26,861 nt of DNA from Oscillospiraceae bacterium (GTDB lineage: Bacteria; Bacillota_A; Clostridia; Oscillospirales; WRJC01): NCBI GenBank assembly GCA_009782405.1, contig WRJC01000039.1, positions 1 through 26,861 of the forward strand. Reading direction: 5' to 3'. The translations under genes were made by a program, and so were the position numbers. The stretch's first letter is position 1. Every line of letters begins with the position of its first letter. The notes under the pieces were generated by a model. The model did no database searches and had not been told where the DNA came from. It worked only from the letters and a program-made list of their open reading frames with translations. Of this stretch, positions 8,251 through 14,991 are shown in pieces.

Positions 8251-8285
8251 CTTGACAAACCTTTTTTGTGAGCGCCGTTGTCAAG
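8251..8285. repeat. 8-bp inverted repeat in the intergenic region
   Basis: CTTGACAA (8251-8258) and TTGTCAAG (8278-8285) are perfect inverted repeats with a 19-base spacer, midway between the divergent lipoprotein and smpB genes. Both arms contain a -35-like TTGACA but no matching -10 was found. It may be an operator for the sugar-uptake gene. The rest of the 8116-8435 gap is AT-rich, with the smpB promoter at its right side and only weak candidates for a lipoprotein promoter. Confidence 0.35.
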
Positions 8286-8349
8286 ATCAGAAATGATTAT
8301 TTGAAAAATTAATATTTTATTTATGTTGTGAAATAATTTTAAAAACGGC

Positions 8350-8378
8350 TTTACAAATGCAAAAAAATATGATATAAT
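8350..8378 (+). promoter_or_regulatory. Sigma-A promoter of smpB-ssrA
   Basis: TTTACA (8350-8355), 17 bases, TATAAT (8373-8378). The start is expected near 8385, about 50 bases before the smpB ATG. No separate promoter is visible in the 15-base smpB-ssrA gap, so tmRNA is probably processed from the same transcript. Confidence 0.8.
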
Positions 8379-8435
8379 GCCAATATGCGGGAATATGTTT
8401 TGACTATCCGGCAAAATTTTGCGGAAGGAGGCTTG

Positions 8436-8927
8436 ATGCATATCGCAGAAAACAAAATAAACAAAGGCGGCAAAAAAATAGTCGCGCAAAACAAGAAAGC
8501 GCTCCACGATTATTTCGTCGAGGAATCTTTCGAAGCGGGCATCGAGCTTTTCGGCACGGAGGTCAAATCGATAAGGGAAGGCAGGATAAATTTCAGGGAT
8601 TCATACTGTTATGTGGACAAAGGGGAACTTTTTGTCACGGGTTTCCACATATCTCCTTACGAAAAAGGCAACATCTTCAACAAAGACCCCTTGCGGCTAA
8701 AACGCCTTTTGATGCACAAAAAGGAAATAACGAAGATGTATTACTATGTTTCAAAGGACGGGTATACCTTGGTTCCGCTCAGCGTGTATTTTTTGCACAG
8801 CAGGGTAAAACTCGAAATAGGGCTGTGCAAGGGCAAAAAACTCTACGACAAGCGCGACGACATGGCGGAAAGGTCTCAGAAGCGCGAAAGCGAAAGGTAT
8901 GAAAAAGAACGCGGAAGGGAAAATTAA
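8436..8927 (+). CDS. smpB: SsrA-binding protein SmpB
   Basis: 163 residues; ATG 8436 with AAGGAGG upstream. A longer frame to 8385 begins at the transcription start and has no ribosome site. Family blocks are intact: ALHDYFVEESFEAGI, LFGTEVKSIREGRINFRDSY, and the basic C-terminal tail (KKLYDKRDDMAERSQKRES) that enters the ribosomal mRNA channel. SmpB binds tmRNA and delivers it to stalled ribosomes. The gene lies 15 bases before ssrA, the common arrangement in Clostridia. The length is slightly above the usual 150-160 residues because of a charged end. Confidence 0.98.
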   Translation: MHIAENKINKGGKKIVAQNKKALHDYFVEESFEAGIELFGTEVKSIREGRINFRDSYCYVDKGELFVTGFHISPYEKGNIFNKDPLRLKRLLMHKKEITKMYYYVSKDGYTLVPLSVYFLHSRVKLEIGLCKGKKLYDKRDDMAERSQKRESERYEKERGREN

Positions 8928-8942
8928 ACGGCAGAAATAAAT

Positions 8943-9292
8943 GGGGGCGTAAAGGTTTCGACGGGGATTTGAGTTTAAAATAAGCGGGTAGTGAGGCGGA
9001 ATCACTCTAAATTCGAGCAATTAAAATTTAAACGCTAACAATAATAAATTAGCAGTAGCGGCTTAGCCGCTACCGTCCCGGCGGAAGAGTACTGCGGCTC
9101 CGTTTGGGGCGTCACGACAGCAGTGAACGGATCGGGCTTAAGCTTTGCGGCCTGATTTGTATTAATGAAGCTACCCCGGCAAAAGCCTGGCTGCGGGCGT
9201 CTGTTCGGGGAAATTCAAAGCACAGCCTACACCCGTAGAAAGTTTTAAGCGAGGATTTTCGGACAGGGGTTCGATTCCCCTCGCCTCCACCA
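8943..9292 (+). ncRNA. ssrA: tmRNA (SsrA)
   Basis: The 5' end GGGGGCG (8943-8949) pairs with CGCCTCC near the 3' end, forming the tRNA-like acceptor stem, followed by encoded CCA at 9290-9292. The T arm is recognisable as GGGGTTCGATTCCCC. The RNA is about 350 nt. The tag reading frame runs GCT (9034) to TAG (9064-9066) and encodes ANNNKLAVAA, a typical hydrophobic proteolysis tag ending in Ala-Ala. tmRNA with SmpB rescues stalled ribosomes and tags the incomplete protein for degradation. The accessory region begins right after this gene, a frequent integration hotspot, but no second copy of the 3' end was found inside the window. Confidence 0.97.
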
Positions 9293-9301
9293 CGAGAAGA
9301 T

Positions 9302-9342
9302 AATCCGAACCCTATAATCCCGATGGGAGATGGGTTCGGATT
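9302..9342 (+). terminator. Hairpin downstream of ssrA, probable terminator
   Basis: AATCCGAACCC (9302-9312) and GGGTTCGGATT (9332-9342) form a perfect 11-bp stem with a 19-base loop, starting 10 bases after the tmRNA CCA end. The following bases (TGTCTTGTATTTG) are only moderately T-rich, so termination may be weak. Confidence 0.6.
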
Positions 9343-9385
9343 TGTCTTGTATTTGAAAGACTTGGAATGAAGACTTCTTGAAGTA

Positions 9386-9394
9386 TGGTATAAT
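9386..9394 (+). promoter_or_regulatory. Extended -10 promoter of a truncated gene
   Basis: TGGTATAAT (9386-9394) is an extended -10 element without a good -35. It sits 23 bases before the ribosome site (AAGGAGAGG) of the truncated frame that starts at 9417. Confidence 0.4.
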
Positions 9395-9416
9395 TCAAGA
9401 AAAAGGAGAGGTTCAC

Positions 9417-9592
9417 TTGGATGCCGAAAAAGTATTGCAAATGTATTTACGCAATATGACAAAAGCCAAATGGCGAATGCAAGCAATTCTTGATATACAG
9501 AAAAGGAAAAAATCAACTACATTTGATCACACAAATGTAAAATTTGTTGCGTTGCAAATAAGAAAAATATTAGAGCTTATTATCCTTTCTCC
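9417..9592 (+). pseudogene. N-terminal fragment of an unrecognised gene
   Basis: AAGGAGAGG followed by TTG at 9417 starts a frame that reads DAEKVLQMYLRNMTKAKWRM and ends in a plausible helix, FVALQIRKILELIILS, near 9590. After that the sequence becomes GC-richer and codes in the opposite direction, while the frame runs on through unrelated sequence to 9860. The composition break and the loss of coding character mark a deletion or insertion junction near 9593. The protein family is not identified; it looks like a small all-helical protein. Confidence 0.45.
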
Positions 9593-9796
9593 TTCATCGC
9601 GCTTCTTCCCGGCGTTAAGCGGATTGATACCGTCCAGCGCGGTTTGTATCTGTGCCGCCTGCCGTGTAAGGTTGACCGCTTGTTTGAATACCCTCGTCGG
9701 AATGTGCCGCCGTCCGGTTATGCTGGCTGATTCCCCGCGCTCGATGTCTTGGAACTTCTTTGCCATGTGGGCGAAGAAGTCATCCTGCCACTTGGT
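9593..9796 (-). pseudogene. Truncated gene, probably a mobile-element remnant
   Basis: The minus-strand frame includes MAKKFQDIERGESASITGRR at 9766 and continues as a helical segment (VNLTRQAAQIQTALDGIN) to about 9593. There it crosses the junction into the fragment of the opposite gene and ends by chance at 9527. The N-terminus is uncertain: the frame extends upstream of 9766 across the end of the next gene without a good ribosome site. I do not recognise the family. Its place beside another small broken gene suggests the decayed edge of a mobile element. Confidence 0.35.
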
Positions 9797-10082
9797 TATT
9801 GTTCGCGCTCCGGCGTGTCGTAGTCCAATTCGCCCACGCGGACGCGGGCGTGTCGTATGATTTTTACGTTGCCCTGCGCGTCTGCTGATATGACCTCGTT
9901 GTATCCATCGTCGGTGAGGAATTGACGGACGCGCCCGCCCGGTCTGTGTCCTGCGTAGGTTTTTATCACGTTCAAAATAACCATGTGCCGGGTGTCCGGC
10001 GCGTAACGCTCCGGCGCGGTCATGCCGTGGCCGTTTATCTGTTTTCCGCGCCCCGGTTGCCGTAGCTGATTTCTATACTCAA
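9796..10082 (-). pseudogene. Small gene with probable frameshift, unrecognised
   Basis: A good ribosome site (AAAGGAGC, minus strand at 10098-10091) leads to TTG at 10082, but that frame stops after 15 residues (SIEISYGNRGAENR). The main frame, with 75 residues from ATG 10023 to the stop at 9796, has no ribosome site. Just upstream of that ATG the main frame reads GKQINGHG, so a one-base shift around 10040 would join the two parts. The product (VRQFLTDDGYNEVISADAQG) is not recognised. It lies in the same orientation as the next remnant and overlaps its upstream extension. Confidence 0.35.
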
Positions 10083-10115
10083 ATTATCGCGCTCCTTTCT
10101 GCGGGTGGAAACAAT

Positions 10116-10154
10116 AAAGCCGTTTGTTAGCTTTTTTAACTCTCAAACGGCTTT
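10116..10154. terminator. Bidirectional hairpin terminator
   Basis: AAAGCCGTTTG (10116-10126) pairs perfectly with CAAACGGCTTT (10144-10154). T-runs follow on the plus strand and A-runs precede it, so it can work in both directions, most obviously ending the minus-strand epimerase transcript. Between it and the epimerase stop (10155-10265) I see nothing else. Confidence 0.65.
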
Positions 10155-10265
10155 TTGTGTGATTATTGGGATTTCAAATTATTTTGTGTTAGGCGTAAAG
10201 CCTTTATTCATGCGGTTTTCCTCGGTTGTGCATTTATGTACGGTGCAGTCTGACCCGAAGTTTCC

Positions 10266-11273
10266 TTATATACGGTTATTTTCTTTAAGCCATTGAATCG
10301 TGTCTGTGAGCGTCTGTTGCATTGGTCGGGCGGTATATCCTAATTCCTTTGTTGCCTTTTCATTACTGAAATTCGCATTGGTGTTCAGCGTGTAAATCGA
10401 ATATGATGTAAACAACGGCGGCTGTTTCAGGATTTTGTAGTATAGCTCCGATAACGGCGCGGTCAGTTTCACGAACCACAGCGGCAATACTCTTTTTATC
10501 TTCTTTTTCCCCGTTATTTCGTGTAACATATTCAACAACTCATACACTTTGAAATACTGCCCCGAAAGTATATAGCATTCGCCGCTTCCGCCGTTTTCAC
10601 AGCACGACAAAATACCCGCCGCCACATCGCGCACATCGACAAAATCATACCCGCCGTTTATCCCGCTTGTCAGTCCACCTTTGTAATAGTCAATCACAAG
10701 TTGCGTGATATGCCCTCTGCCGAAATCGCCGGGTCCTGCTATACCGGACGGGTGAATGACGCTTGCGTTATACCCGCGTTTCGCATAGTCGAGAACGCAT
10801 TGGGTCGCTTCCGCTTTTGTTTTGGCATACAGTCCGACGACATCATCAGACGAAAAACGGTCAACTTCCGTGATTGTTTCGTTCGCGGGCAATTCGGGAA
10901 TGGCATGTACGGAGCTTATGTATATCAGCTTTTCAATGTTATACTTTTCACAGAGCGAAATGATATTTTTTGTTCCGCCGACGTTTACATCATAGACTTT
11001 CTGATTGAATTTAGATGCAATCGACACAATTCCGGCGCAATGTATGACTGTGACGGAATGATTTTCGCAACTCTCAAACAATTCTGCCATACTGTCAATA
11101 TCACATATATCGCCGGTAAAAATTTCTATATGTTCGCCTTGCGGCAAATGCCTTTCATCAGGCAGGCAAAGAGCATACACGGTTTTTCCCTGTTCGTTCA
11201 GCATTTTCGTAACAGCACTACCCAGATGTCCCGCCGCTCCGGTTACGATATATATTTGTGCGTTATATTTCAT
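10266..11273 (-). CDS. NAD-dependent epimerase/dehydratase (extended SDR)
   Basis: 335 residues; ATG at 11273-11271 after AGGTGAT. The N-terminal Rossmann motif TGAAGHLG (residues about 12-19) is the extended-SDR glycine-rich nucleotide loop. The catalytic pair is YAKTK near residue 149 with the preceding ISSVHA serine region, and the HPSGIAGPGD block is typical of 3-beta-HSD/dihydroflavonol-reductase-like epimerases. The substrate is unknown: a nucleotide sugar or a small ketone/alcohol. The gene is alone between a terminator and an IS element. The IS end lies about 20 bp upstream of its -10 (TATAAT, minus strand 11306-11301), so the original -35 region may be lost or replaced. Confidence 0.88.
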   Translation of the reverse strand: MKYNAQIYIVTGAAGHLGSAVTKMLNEQGKTVYALCLPDERHLPQGEHIEIFTGDICDIDSMAELFESCENHSVTVIHCAGIVSIASKFNQKVYDVNVGGTKNIISLCEKYNIEKLIYISSVHAIPELPANETITEVDRFSSDDVVGLYAKTKAEATQCVLDYAKRGYNASVIHPSGIAGPGDFGRGHITQLVIDYYKGGLTSGINGGYDFVDVRDVAAGILSCCENGGSGECYILSGQYFKVYELLNMLHEITGKKKIKRVLPLWFVKLTAPLSELYYKILKQPPLFTSYSIYTLNTNANFSNEKATKELGYTARPMQQTLTDTIQWLKENNRI

Positions 11274-11326
11274 TAAAAATCACCTGCCGTTATATACAAA
11301 ATTATACGACTATTTTATATTAATAT

Positions 11327-11346
11327 GCTTAACCCATTAAATCCGC
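11327..11346 (+). repeat. Left inverted repeat of the IS1595-type element
   Basis: GCTTAACCCATTAAATCCGC; the TAA stop of the transposase (11331-11329) falls inside. It pairs with 12310-12329 at 15 of 20 positions. Confidence 0.65.
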
Positions 11347-12237
11347 ATAGGTAGCTATAGGAGCAGAGATGACAGAGCGAAGCAAATCAAAGAAAACATT
11401 GTTAGAGCGATGGCGGCGATTGAATCGCCAGCAAAACTCATCAAGGTACCGCTGCAAGTGTAGTTCATCAAGCCCGTGGAAAGTGCCTTGCACAAATGAC
11501 TTAGCATTGGAAATAATGATATGCAGCCAAGCAAGCACTTTTGAATCGGCATCGAAAATCTGCCAGTTGTGATTGAATTTTTCACTCAGCGATTTACGGT
11601 AACTATGGTAAGCGTCTGTTTCAATGACAGAATGCTCAGCGGTTGACGCTTTCGCGAAAGTACCGACCGTTTTGCCTTTCAAGTTCGGAACAACACACAT
11701 TTTCAAATGCTTGGGCTTGCCTTCGCTATCTTTGGAGAGCGCCGCCAATACCTTTGTTTTGTTCGTCCCACGACCCCTTTTGCCACCGGATTTCGGACCG
11801 CCGAAATATGTGTCGTCAAACTCTACTATGCCTTCAAGCAGATACCGTGCGTCACGGTTGCCCATCGCGCTGCGCAGCTTTTGCAGTAACAGCCATGCGC
11901 TCTTGTATCGGATTTTCAATACGCCGGACAGGTATGTTGCCGATGAGCCCCGTTTGTCCGTCGCCATCAAAAAGATTGCCCAAAACCACACTTTGATTGG
12001 CAGCCGCGTATGCTCCATCACCGTTCCCGCTGTTACGGACGCCTGGTATCGGCAATACTTATCTCTGCATTGATATACTTTCTTCTTTTCGTGGTACCCA
12101 TACTCTTTGCATCCGCATTTCGGGCACTCGAATCCTTCCGGCCATCTCATCGCGAATAGTCTTGCCCGGCACGATTCCTCGTTCGGAAACATCTCGCAAA
12201 ATTCTTCAAAACTCACGCTTTTCTCTTTTCGTTTCAC
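11329..12237 (-). CDS. IS1595-family transposase (ISXO2-like)
   Basis: About 302 residues from GTG 12237. An N-terminal zinc ribbon (CPKCGCKEYG...YQCRDKYCRY) is followed by the ISXO2-like transposase domain. Catalytic acidic residues are suggested by EFDDTYFGG, ETDAYHSY and the C-terminal LDEFCWRFNRR, with ISNAKSF contributing the Asn block of the DD(N)E set. An open frame reaches back to ATG 12279, but that ATG overlaps a promoter -10, so it cannot lie in the transcript from that promoter. GTG 12237 has a weak GAGAGTG site at correct spacing. No frameshift is present, so the enzyme may be active. Confidence 0.88.
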   Translation of the reverse strand: MKRKEKSVSFEEFCEMFPNEESCRARLFAMRWPEGFECPKCGCKEYGYHEKKKVYQCRDKYCRYQASVTAGTVMEHTRLPIKVWFWAIFLMATDKRGSSATYLSGVLKIRYKSAWLLLQKLRSAMGNRDARYLLEGIVEFDDTYFGGPKSGGKRGRGTNKTKVLAALSKDSEGKPKHLKMCVVPNLKGKTVGTFAKASTAEHSVIETDAYHSYRKSLSEKFNHNWQIFDADSKVLAWLHIIISNAKSFVQGTFHGLDELHLQRYLDEFCWRFNRRHRSNNVFFDLLRSVISAPIATYADLMG

Positions 12238-12269
12238 GATTTTCACTCTCTTTCGTATCTTTTTCCTAT

Positions 12270-12298
12270 AGTATATCATTTTTTATTACATATTTCAA
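12270..12298 (-). promoter_or_regulatory. Transposase promoter
   Basis: Minus strand: TTGAAA (12298-12293), 17 bases, TATACT (12275-12270), just inside the right inverted repeat. The expected start near 12263 is downstream of the ATG at 12279, which moves the translation start to a GTG further in. Confidence 0.65.
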
Positions 12299-12309
12299 GC
12301 CTTTTTATC

Positions 12310-12329
12310 GCGGAACTATAGGGATAAGC
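12310..12329 (-). repeat. Right inverted repeat of the IS1595-type element
   Basis: GCGGAACTATAGGGATAAGC on the plus strand; the reverse complement matches the left repeat at 15 of 20 positions. Confidence 0.65.
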
Positions 12330-12379
12330 AATTTTTTTATTTAAGTCAAGGTACTACACATATGAGCGCTCCACCATTA

Positions 12380-12443
12380 GGGTATAAAACGAACCATTAT
12401 TATTTCGTAGGTGGTTTTGCCATCATGGCTCGTTTATAAACCC
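12380..12443. repeat. Long imperfect inverted repeat right of the IS
   Basis: Arms 12380-12397 (starts GGGTATAAAACGAACCAT) and 12425-12443 (ends CGTTTATAAACCC) pair over about 18 bases with few mismatches. A further pair, CCACC (12371-12375) and GGTGG (12410-12414), competes with it. It sits in the otherwise gene-free stretch 12330-12563, just before a terminator. It could be an RNA structure, or the end of a degraded mobile element. Confidence 0.45.
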
Positions 12444-12454
12444 AAACAGGAAAG

Positions 12455-12491
12455 CAACGACTTTAGAAAAAATCCTTAGTCGTTGTTTTTT
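12455..12491 (+). terminator. Rho-independent terminator before the WYL cassette
   Basis: CAACGACT (12455-12462) pairs with AGTCGTTG (12478-12485) and is followed by six T. It would stop rightward transcription only 4 bases before the promoter of the cassette, isolating it from upstream transcripts. Confidence 0.75.
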
Positions 12492-12494
12492 GTC

Positions 12495-12523
12495 TTGTAT
12501 TCTTCGCCTAAACGTGGTATAAT
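12495..12523 (+). promoter_or_regulatory. Promoter of the WYL-RNA-RtcB cassette
   Basis: TTGTAT (12495-12500), 17 bases, TATAAT (12518-12523) with extended TGG. The start is near 12530, upstream of a small HTH ORF and the first WYL gene. Confidence 0.7.
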
Positions 12524-12563
12524 AATAAAGGCGTTATTGTTTGTTATAAATGGGAGTTGTCTT

Positions 12564-12656
12564 ATGGAATTAGATTGGATTACGCCGAAACAAGCCGCTG
12601 AAAAGTGGAATATTACCGAACGGCAAGTACAGGCGTTACGTTATGAACCGAGGTGA
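12564..12656 (+). CDS. 30-residue helix-turn-helix fragment upstream of WYL gene
   Basis: ATG 12564 follows GGGAG at suitable spacing. The product, of which MELDWITPKQAAEKW is the start, matches the N-terminal half of small excisionase/MerR-like DNA-binding proteins (ITPKxAAEKWxITERQVQ) and stops after RYEPR, where relatives go on for another 30-40 residues. The TGA (12654-12656) lies within the GAGGTGA ribosome site of the WYL gene, so its translation may be coupled to that gene, like a leader peptide. It is either a truncated gene or a short leader ORF recruited from one. It is too short to bind DNA alone in the usual way. Confidence 0.5.
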   Translation: MELDWITPKQAAEKWNITERQVQALRYEPR

Positions 12657-12662
12657 ACCCGC

Positions 12663-12663
12663 A
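12663..12663 (+). other. Start of first WYL gene within coupled leader
   Basis: GAGGTGA (12650-12656) contains the stop codon of the preceding small ORF and lies 6 bases before ATG 12663, which fixes this start and suggests translational coupling. Confidence 0.5.
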
Positions 12664-13910
12664 TGGCCTACAGCGAACTTATCAAGGACATTTCCCGTAT
12701 TCGTGACTATATGCGGGAATTCTTTGTTTACGGATTTAAAAGCAGGGAGGAAGTCGGCAGCAAATCCGCCCGTAGCTATGATAACGAACGCCGCCGGATA
12801 GAAAGCTGGCTGGGTGAATATATGTCCTTCCATCAGGATGCGAACGGTAAAAATGTCTTTATCTCAGTGGACAGCCGCCATGTCCCGCAGAACCCTTTGT
12901 ATCAGGCATGGCGGGCAGCCAGTTTTACCAAAAATGATATTACGTTGCACTTTTGGCTATTTGATATTTTATCGTCGGATGTAGCGAAATCACTAACCGA
13001 TATTATAAAAACAATCGACCAGGACTATTTGCCTCTGTTCGAAAACGCCGACCCCATCGACGAATCCACCCTGCGCAAAAAACTGAAAGAATATGTAGAT
13101 ATTGGGTTGATCACCGCCGAAAAGCAGGGTAAGCAACTTGTGTATAGGCTACCCGCTGATAACATAGATTTACTATCGTGGCAGGATGCAATCGCTTTTT
13201 TCGCCGAGGAAAACCCGCTGGGTGTTATAGGTTCTTTTTTACAGGATAAATACGAAGAAGTACCGGAATACATATCGTTCAAGCATAATTATTTACTCTT
13301 TGCGCCGGACTGCGGGATTATGTTGGATTTACTGACTGCAATCAATGAACACCGGCGGGTAGAGCTTGAGATTTATCCAAATAAACGTCGCTCAATTTTG
13401 CCGCTCAAAATATTTATTAGCACACAGGGCGGGCGGCAGTATGTTACCGGTTGCAATACCCGAACAAAGCGTATCATGTTCTTTCGGTTGGATGCCATAA
13501 AAAAGATAACGCCGCTGGATGCCGTGCAGGATTACGATATATATAAAAAAATGCTCTCCGATTATCGCAAACACCTATGGGGAGTGGCTTCCGGGCAGGA
13601 CGGACATTTAGAGCATATCGAAATGACGTTGAAAATCGAAACGAGCGAACGGCATATTGTCGGGCGGTTAGAGCGAGAAAAACGCCGCGGTCAAATACAG
13701 CAATTCTCCGATACAATTTGGCGATTCGATGCCGACGTGTATGACGCACAGGAAATGCTACCGTGGATACGCACTTTTACCGGGCGGATTGTTTCGTTTT
13801 CCTGCTCCAATAAAATTATTGAAGATCGCTTTCGTTCCGATCTTGCGGCGTTAGCCGCGCTATACGGAGGTGGTAGCGATGTTCAGTGGAGCTTACAGCG
13901 CGTATTTTAA
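12663..13910 (+). CDS. WYL-domain transcriptional regulator 1
   Basis: 415 residues. The N-terminal 70 or so residues look like a winged-helix (DNERRRIESWLGEYMSF). A middle segment (ESTLRKKLKEYVDIGLITAE) resembles a second winged-helix hairpin. Residues about 215-305 form the WYL domain, an SH3-like ligand-binding fold (AINEHRRVELEIYPNKRR, then FFRLDAIKKI). A WCX-like C-terminal part follows. WYL regulators respond to nucleic-acid fragments or nucleotides in several known cases, for example DriD with ssDNA and PafBC in DNA damage. The gene overlaps the second WYL gene by 32 bases, so the two are probably co-translated, like the PafB/PafC pair. Its probable target is the cassette itself (RNA array, vWA gene, rtcB). 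The ligand is unknown. Confidence 0.85.
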   Translation: MAYSELIKDISRIRDYMREFFVYGFKSREEVGSKSARSYDNERRRIESWLGEYMSFHQDANGKNVFISVDSRHVPQNPLYQAWRAASFTKNDITLHFWLFDILSSDVAKSLTDIIKTIDQDYLPLFENADPIDESTLRKKLKEYVDIGLITAEKQGKQLVYRLPADNIDLLSWQDAIAFFAEENPLGVIGSFLQDKYEEVPEYISFKHNYLLFAPDCGIMLDLLTAINEHRRVELEIYPNKRRSILPLKIFISTQGGRQYVTGCNTRTKRIMFFRLDAIKKITPLDAVQDYDIYKKMLSDYRKHLWGVASGQDGHLEHIEMTLKIETSERHIVGRLEREKRRGQIQQFSDTIWRFDADVYDAQEMLPWIRTFTGRIVSFSCSNKIIEDRFRSDLAALAALYGGGSDVQWSLQRVF

Positions 13911-14784
13911 TGCCGTGGCCGCCATCCTACGGGAAGCGGTGCATGGCGGCATATCAAAAAAACGCATAACAGAGATCATAAGCGTAAAAGCGTTTTCTGA
14001 AAGCTTCCTCACAATTATCCCGGCATTGCAAAATGAAGAATGGCTATTGATGAACCGGGCCGGGCAAACGCCAATCCAAAAACCGCCGCAAATGCCGCTG
14101 ACTATATTACAAAAACGCTGGCTGAAAACACTGATCACCGATCCGCGTATTGCTTTGTTTGCGCCGGACACATCTGGTCTTGAGGATGTGGAGCCGCTTT
14201 TCGATTCTGGCGATTTTATATATTTTGACCGCTATATGGACGGTGATCCGTTTAACGATGACAATTATATCAATAATTTTCATGTTGTATTAAAATCGCT
14301 GCGTGAGTGCCGAAAGTTGAAAATCAGTTATTCAAACCGAACCGGACGGCGGGTTACCGGCACATACAAGCCATATAGGTTGGAATATTCCGCAAAGGAT
14401 GACAAATTCCGTTTATTGACGAACGGCGGTAATTTCGACGCGACAATTAACCTTGGGCGCATAACCGCTTGCGAACCGTTAGACGAATATGATCCAAGCC
14501 TATTGCGCGAACCCCAACGGGAAGCTTCAGTCATTTTTGGGCTTATCGATGAACGTAATGCGCTGGAGCGTGTGATGCTGCATTTTTCCGATTGCCGCAA
14601 AGAAACCCGCAAAATTGACGATCGACATTATAACGTCACCCTCTGGTACGACCCGCAGGACGAAACAGAATTACTTATCCGCATTTTATCATTCGGGCCT
14701 ATGATTCGGGTAACATCACCGGAGAATTTTATTAATTTGATAAAGGAGCGTGTCTTCAAACAGCAAAATTTCCTGAAAACTTAA
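13879..14784 (+). CDS. WYL-domain protein 2
   Basis: 301 residues; ATG 13879 preceded by GGAGGTGG (13866-13873). A GTG at 13870 overlaps that site and is rejected. The start lies inside the first WYL gene, a 32-base overlap. The N-terminal 110 residues are helical, with a possible HTH (GGISKKRITEIIS). Residues about 140-220 are the WYL domain (LRECRKLKISYSNRTGRR, with GTYKPYRLEYSAKDDKFRLL). The C-terminal third resembles the WCX extension. Together with the preceding gene it probably forms a hetero-oligomeric sensor. Which of the two binds DNA is unclear; this one has the weaker DNA-binding region. The stop codon is 56 bases before the RNA module array. Confidence 0.85.
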   Translation: MFSGAYSAYFNAVAAILREAVHGGISKKRITEIISVKAFSESFLTIIPALQNEEWLLMNRAGQTPIQKPPQMPLTILQKRWLKTLITDPRIALFAPDTSGLEDVEPLFDSGDFIYFDRYMDGDPFNDDNYINNFHVVLKSLRECRKLKISYSNRTGRRVTGTYKPYRLEYSAKDDKFRLLTNGGNFDATINLGRITACEPLDEYDPSLLREPQREASVIFGLIDERNALERVMLHFSDCRKETRKIDDRHYNVTLWYDPQDETELLIRILSFGPMIRVTSPENFINLIKERVFKQQNFLKT

Positions 14785-14797
14785 CCTCGCAACTTTT

Positions 14798-14826
14798 TTT
14801 CCATGATTTTCATTCCAATCTATGCT
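14798..14826 (+). promoter_or_regulatory. Possible promoter directly before the RNA array
   Basis: TTTCCA (14798-14803), 17 bases, TATGCT (14821-14826): two 4-of-6 matches with ideal spacing. The predicted start near 14833 is 8 bases before the first module. A short palindrome, CTTAC-AATC-GTAAAG, at 14830-14845 overlaps the start and could be a regulator site. A weak match such as this fits an activator-dependent promoter. Confidence 0.35.
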
Positions 14827-14840
14827 AAACTTACAATCGT

Positions 14841-14926
14841 AAAGCGCAGACAGCAATCTATATGGTTGGCTACAGAATGGCGGTAACGCTGCTGTATGGG
14901 CGAAAGCCCCCGAAAAAATGCGCTTT
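14841..14926 (+). ncRNA. RNA module 1
   Basis: Closing stem AAAGCGCA (14841-14848) with TGCGCTTT (14919-14926). Branch one: ACAGCA (14850-14855) with TGCTGT (14890-14895), capped inside by GCG-GTAA-CGC (14880-14889). Branch two: GGGC-GAAA-GCCC (14898-14909), a GNRA tetraloop. The unit is thus a three-way junction. A GGTTGG stretch in branch one recalls a tRNA D loop, but this is weak. Confidence 0.65.
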
Positions 14927-14934
14927 GAAAAAGA

Positions 14935-14987
14935 AAAGCACATGCAGCAATTATTTGGTTTTCCGGATTCGAACCCGGGTGTGCTTT
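14935..14987 (+). ncRNA. RNA module 2
   Basis: Closing stem AAAGCACA (14935-14942) with TGTGCTTT (14980-14987). CAGCAA follows at 14945-14950. One hairpin: CCGG (14963-14966), loop ATTCGAAC, CCGG (14975-14978). Compared with module 1, one position of the stem changes on both strands (G-C to A-T), a compensatory difference. Confidence 0.65.
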
Positions 14988-14991
14988 GAAA

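Larger units (their letters stand above)
11327..12329 (-). mobile_element. IS1595-family (ISXO2-like) insertion sequence
   Basis: 1003 bp bounded by 20-bp imperfect inverted repeats: left 11327-11346 (begins GCTTAACCC) and right 12310-12329 (ends GGGATAAGC), 15 of 20 positions matching. It contains one transposase gene on the minus strand whose stop codon lies within the left repeat. The 8-bp flanks (ATTAATAT on the left, AATTTTTT on the right) do not match, so no target-site duplication is visible. This suggests an old insertion or a rearrangement through the element. Confidence 0.75.

Noticed and set aside
9270..9292. Duplicate of the ssrA 3' end as right attachment site within the window
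   Set aside because: I looked for the T-arm and CCA-end sequence to the right and found only the unrelated T-arm-like hairpin at 15022-15038.
9378..9860. One 160-residue plus-strand protein
   Set aside because: The coding character changes direction near 9593; only the first part looks like a protein.
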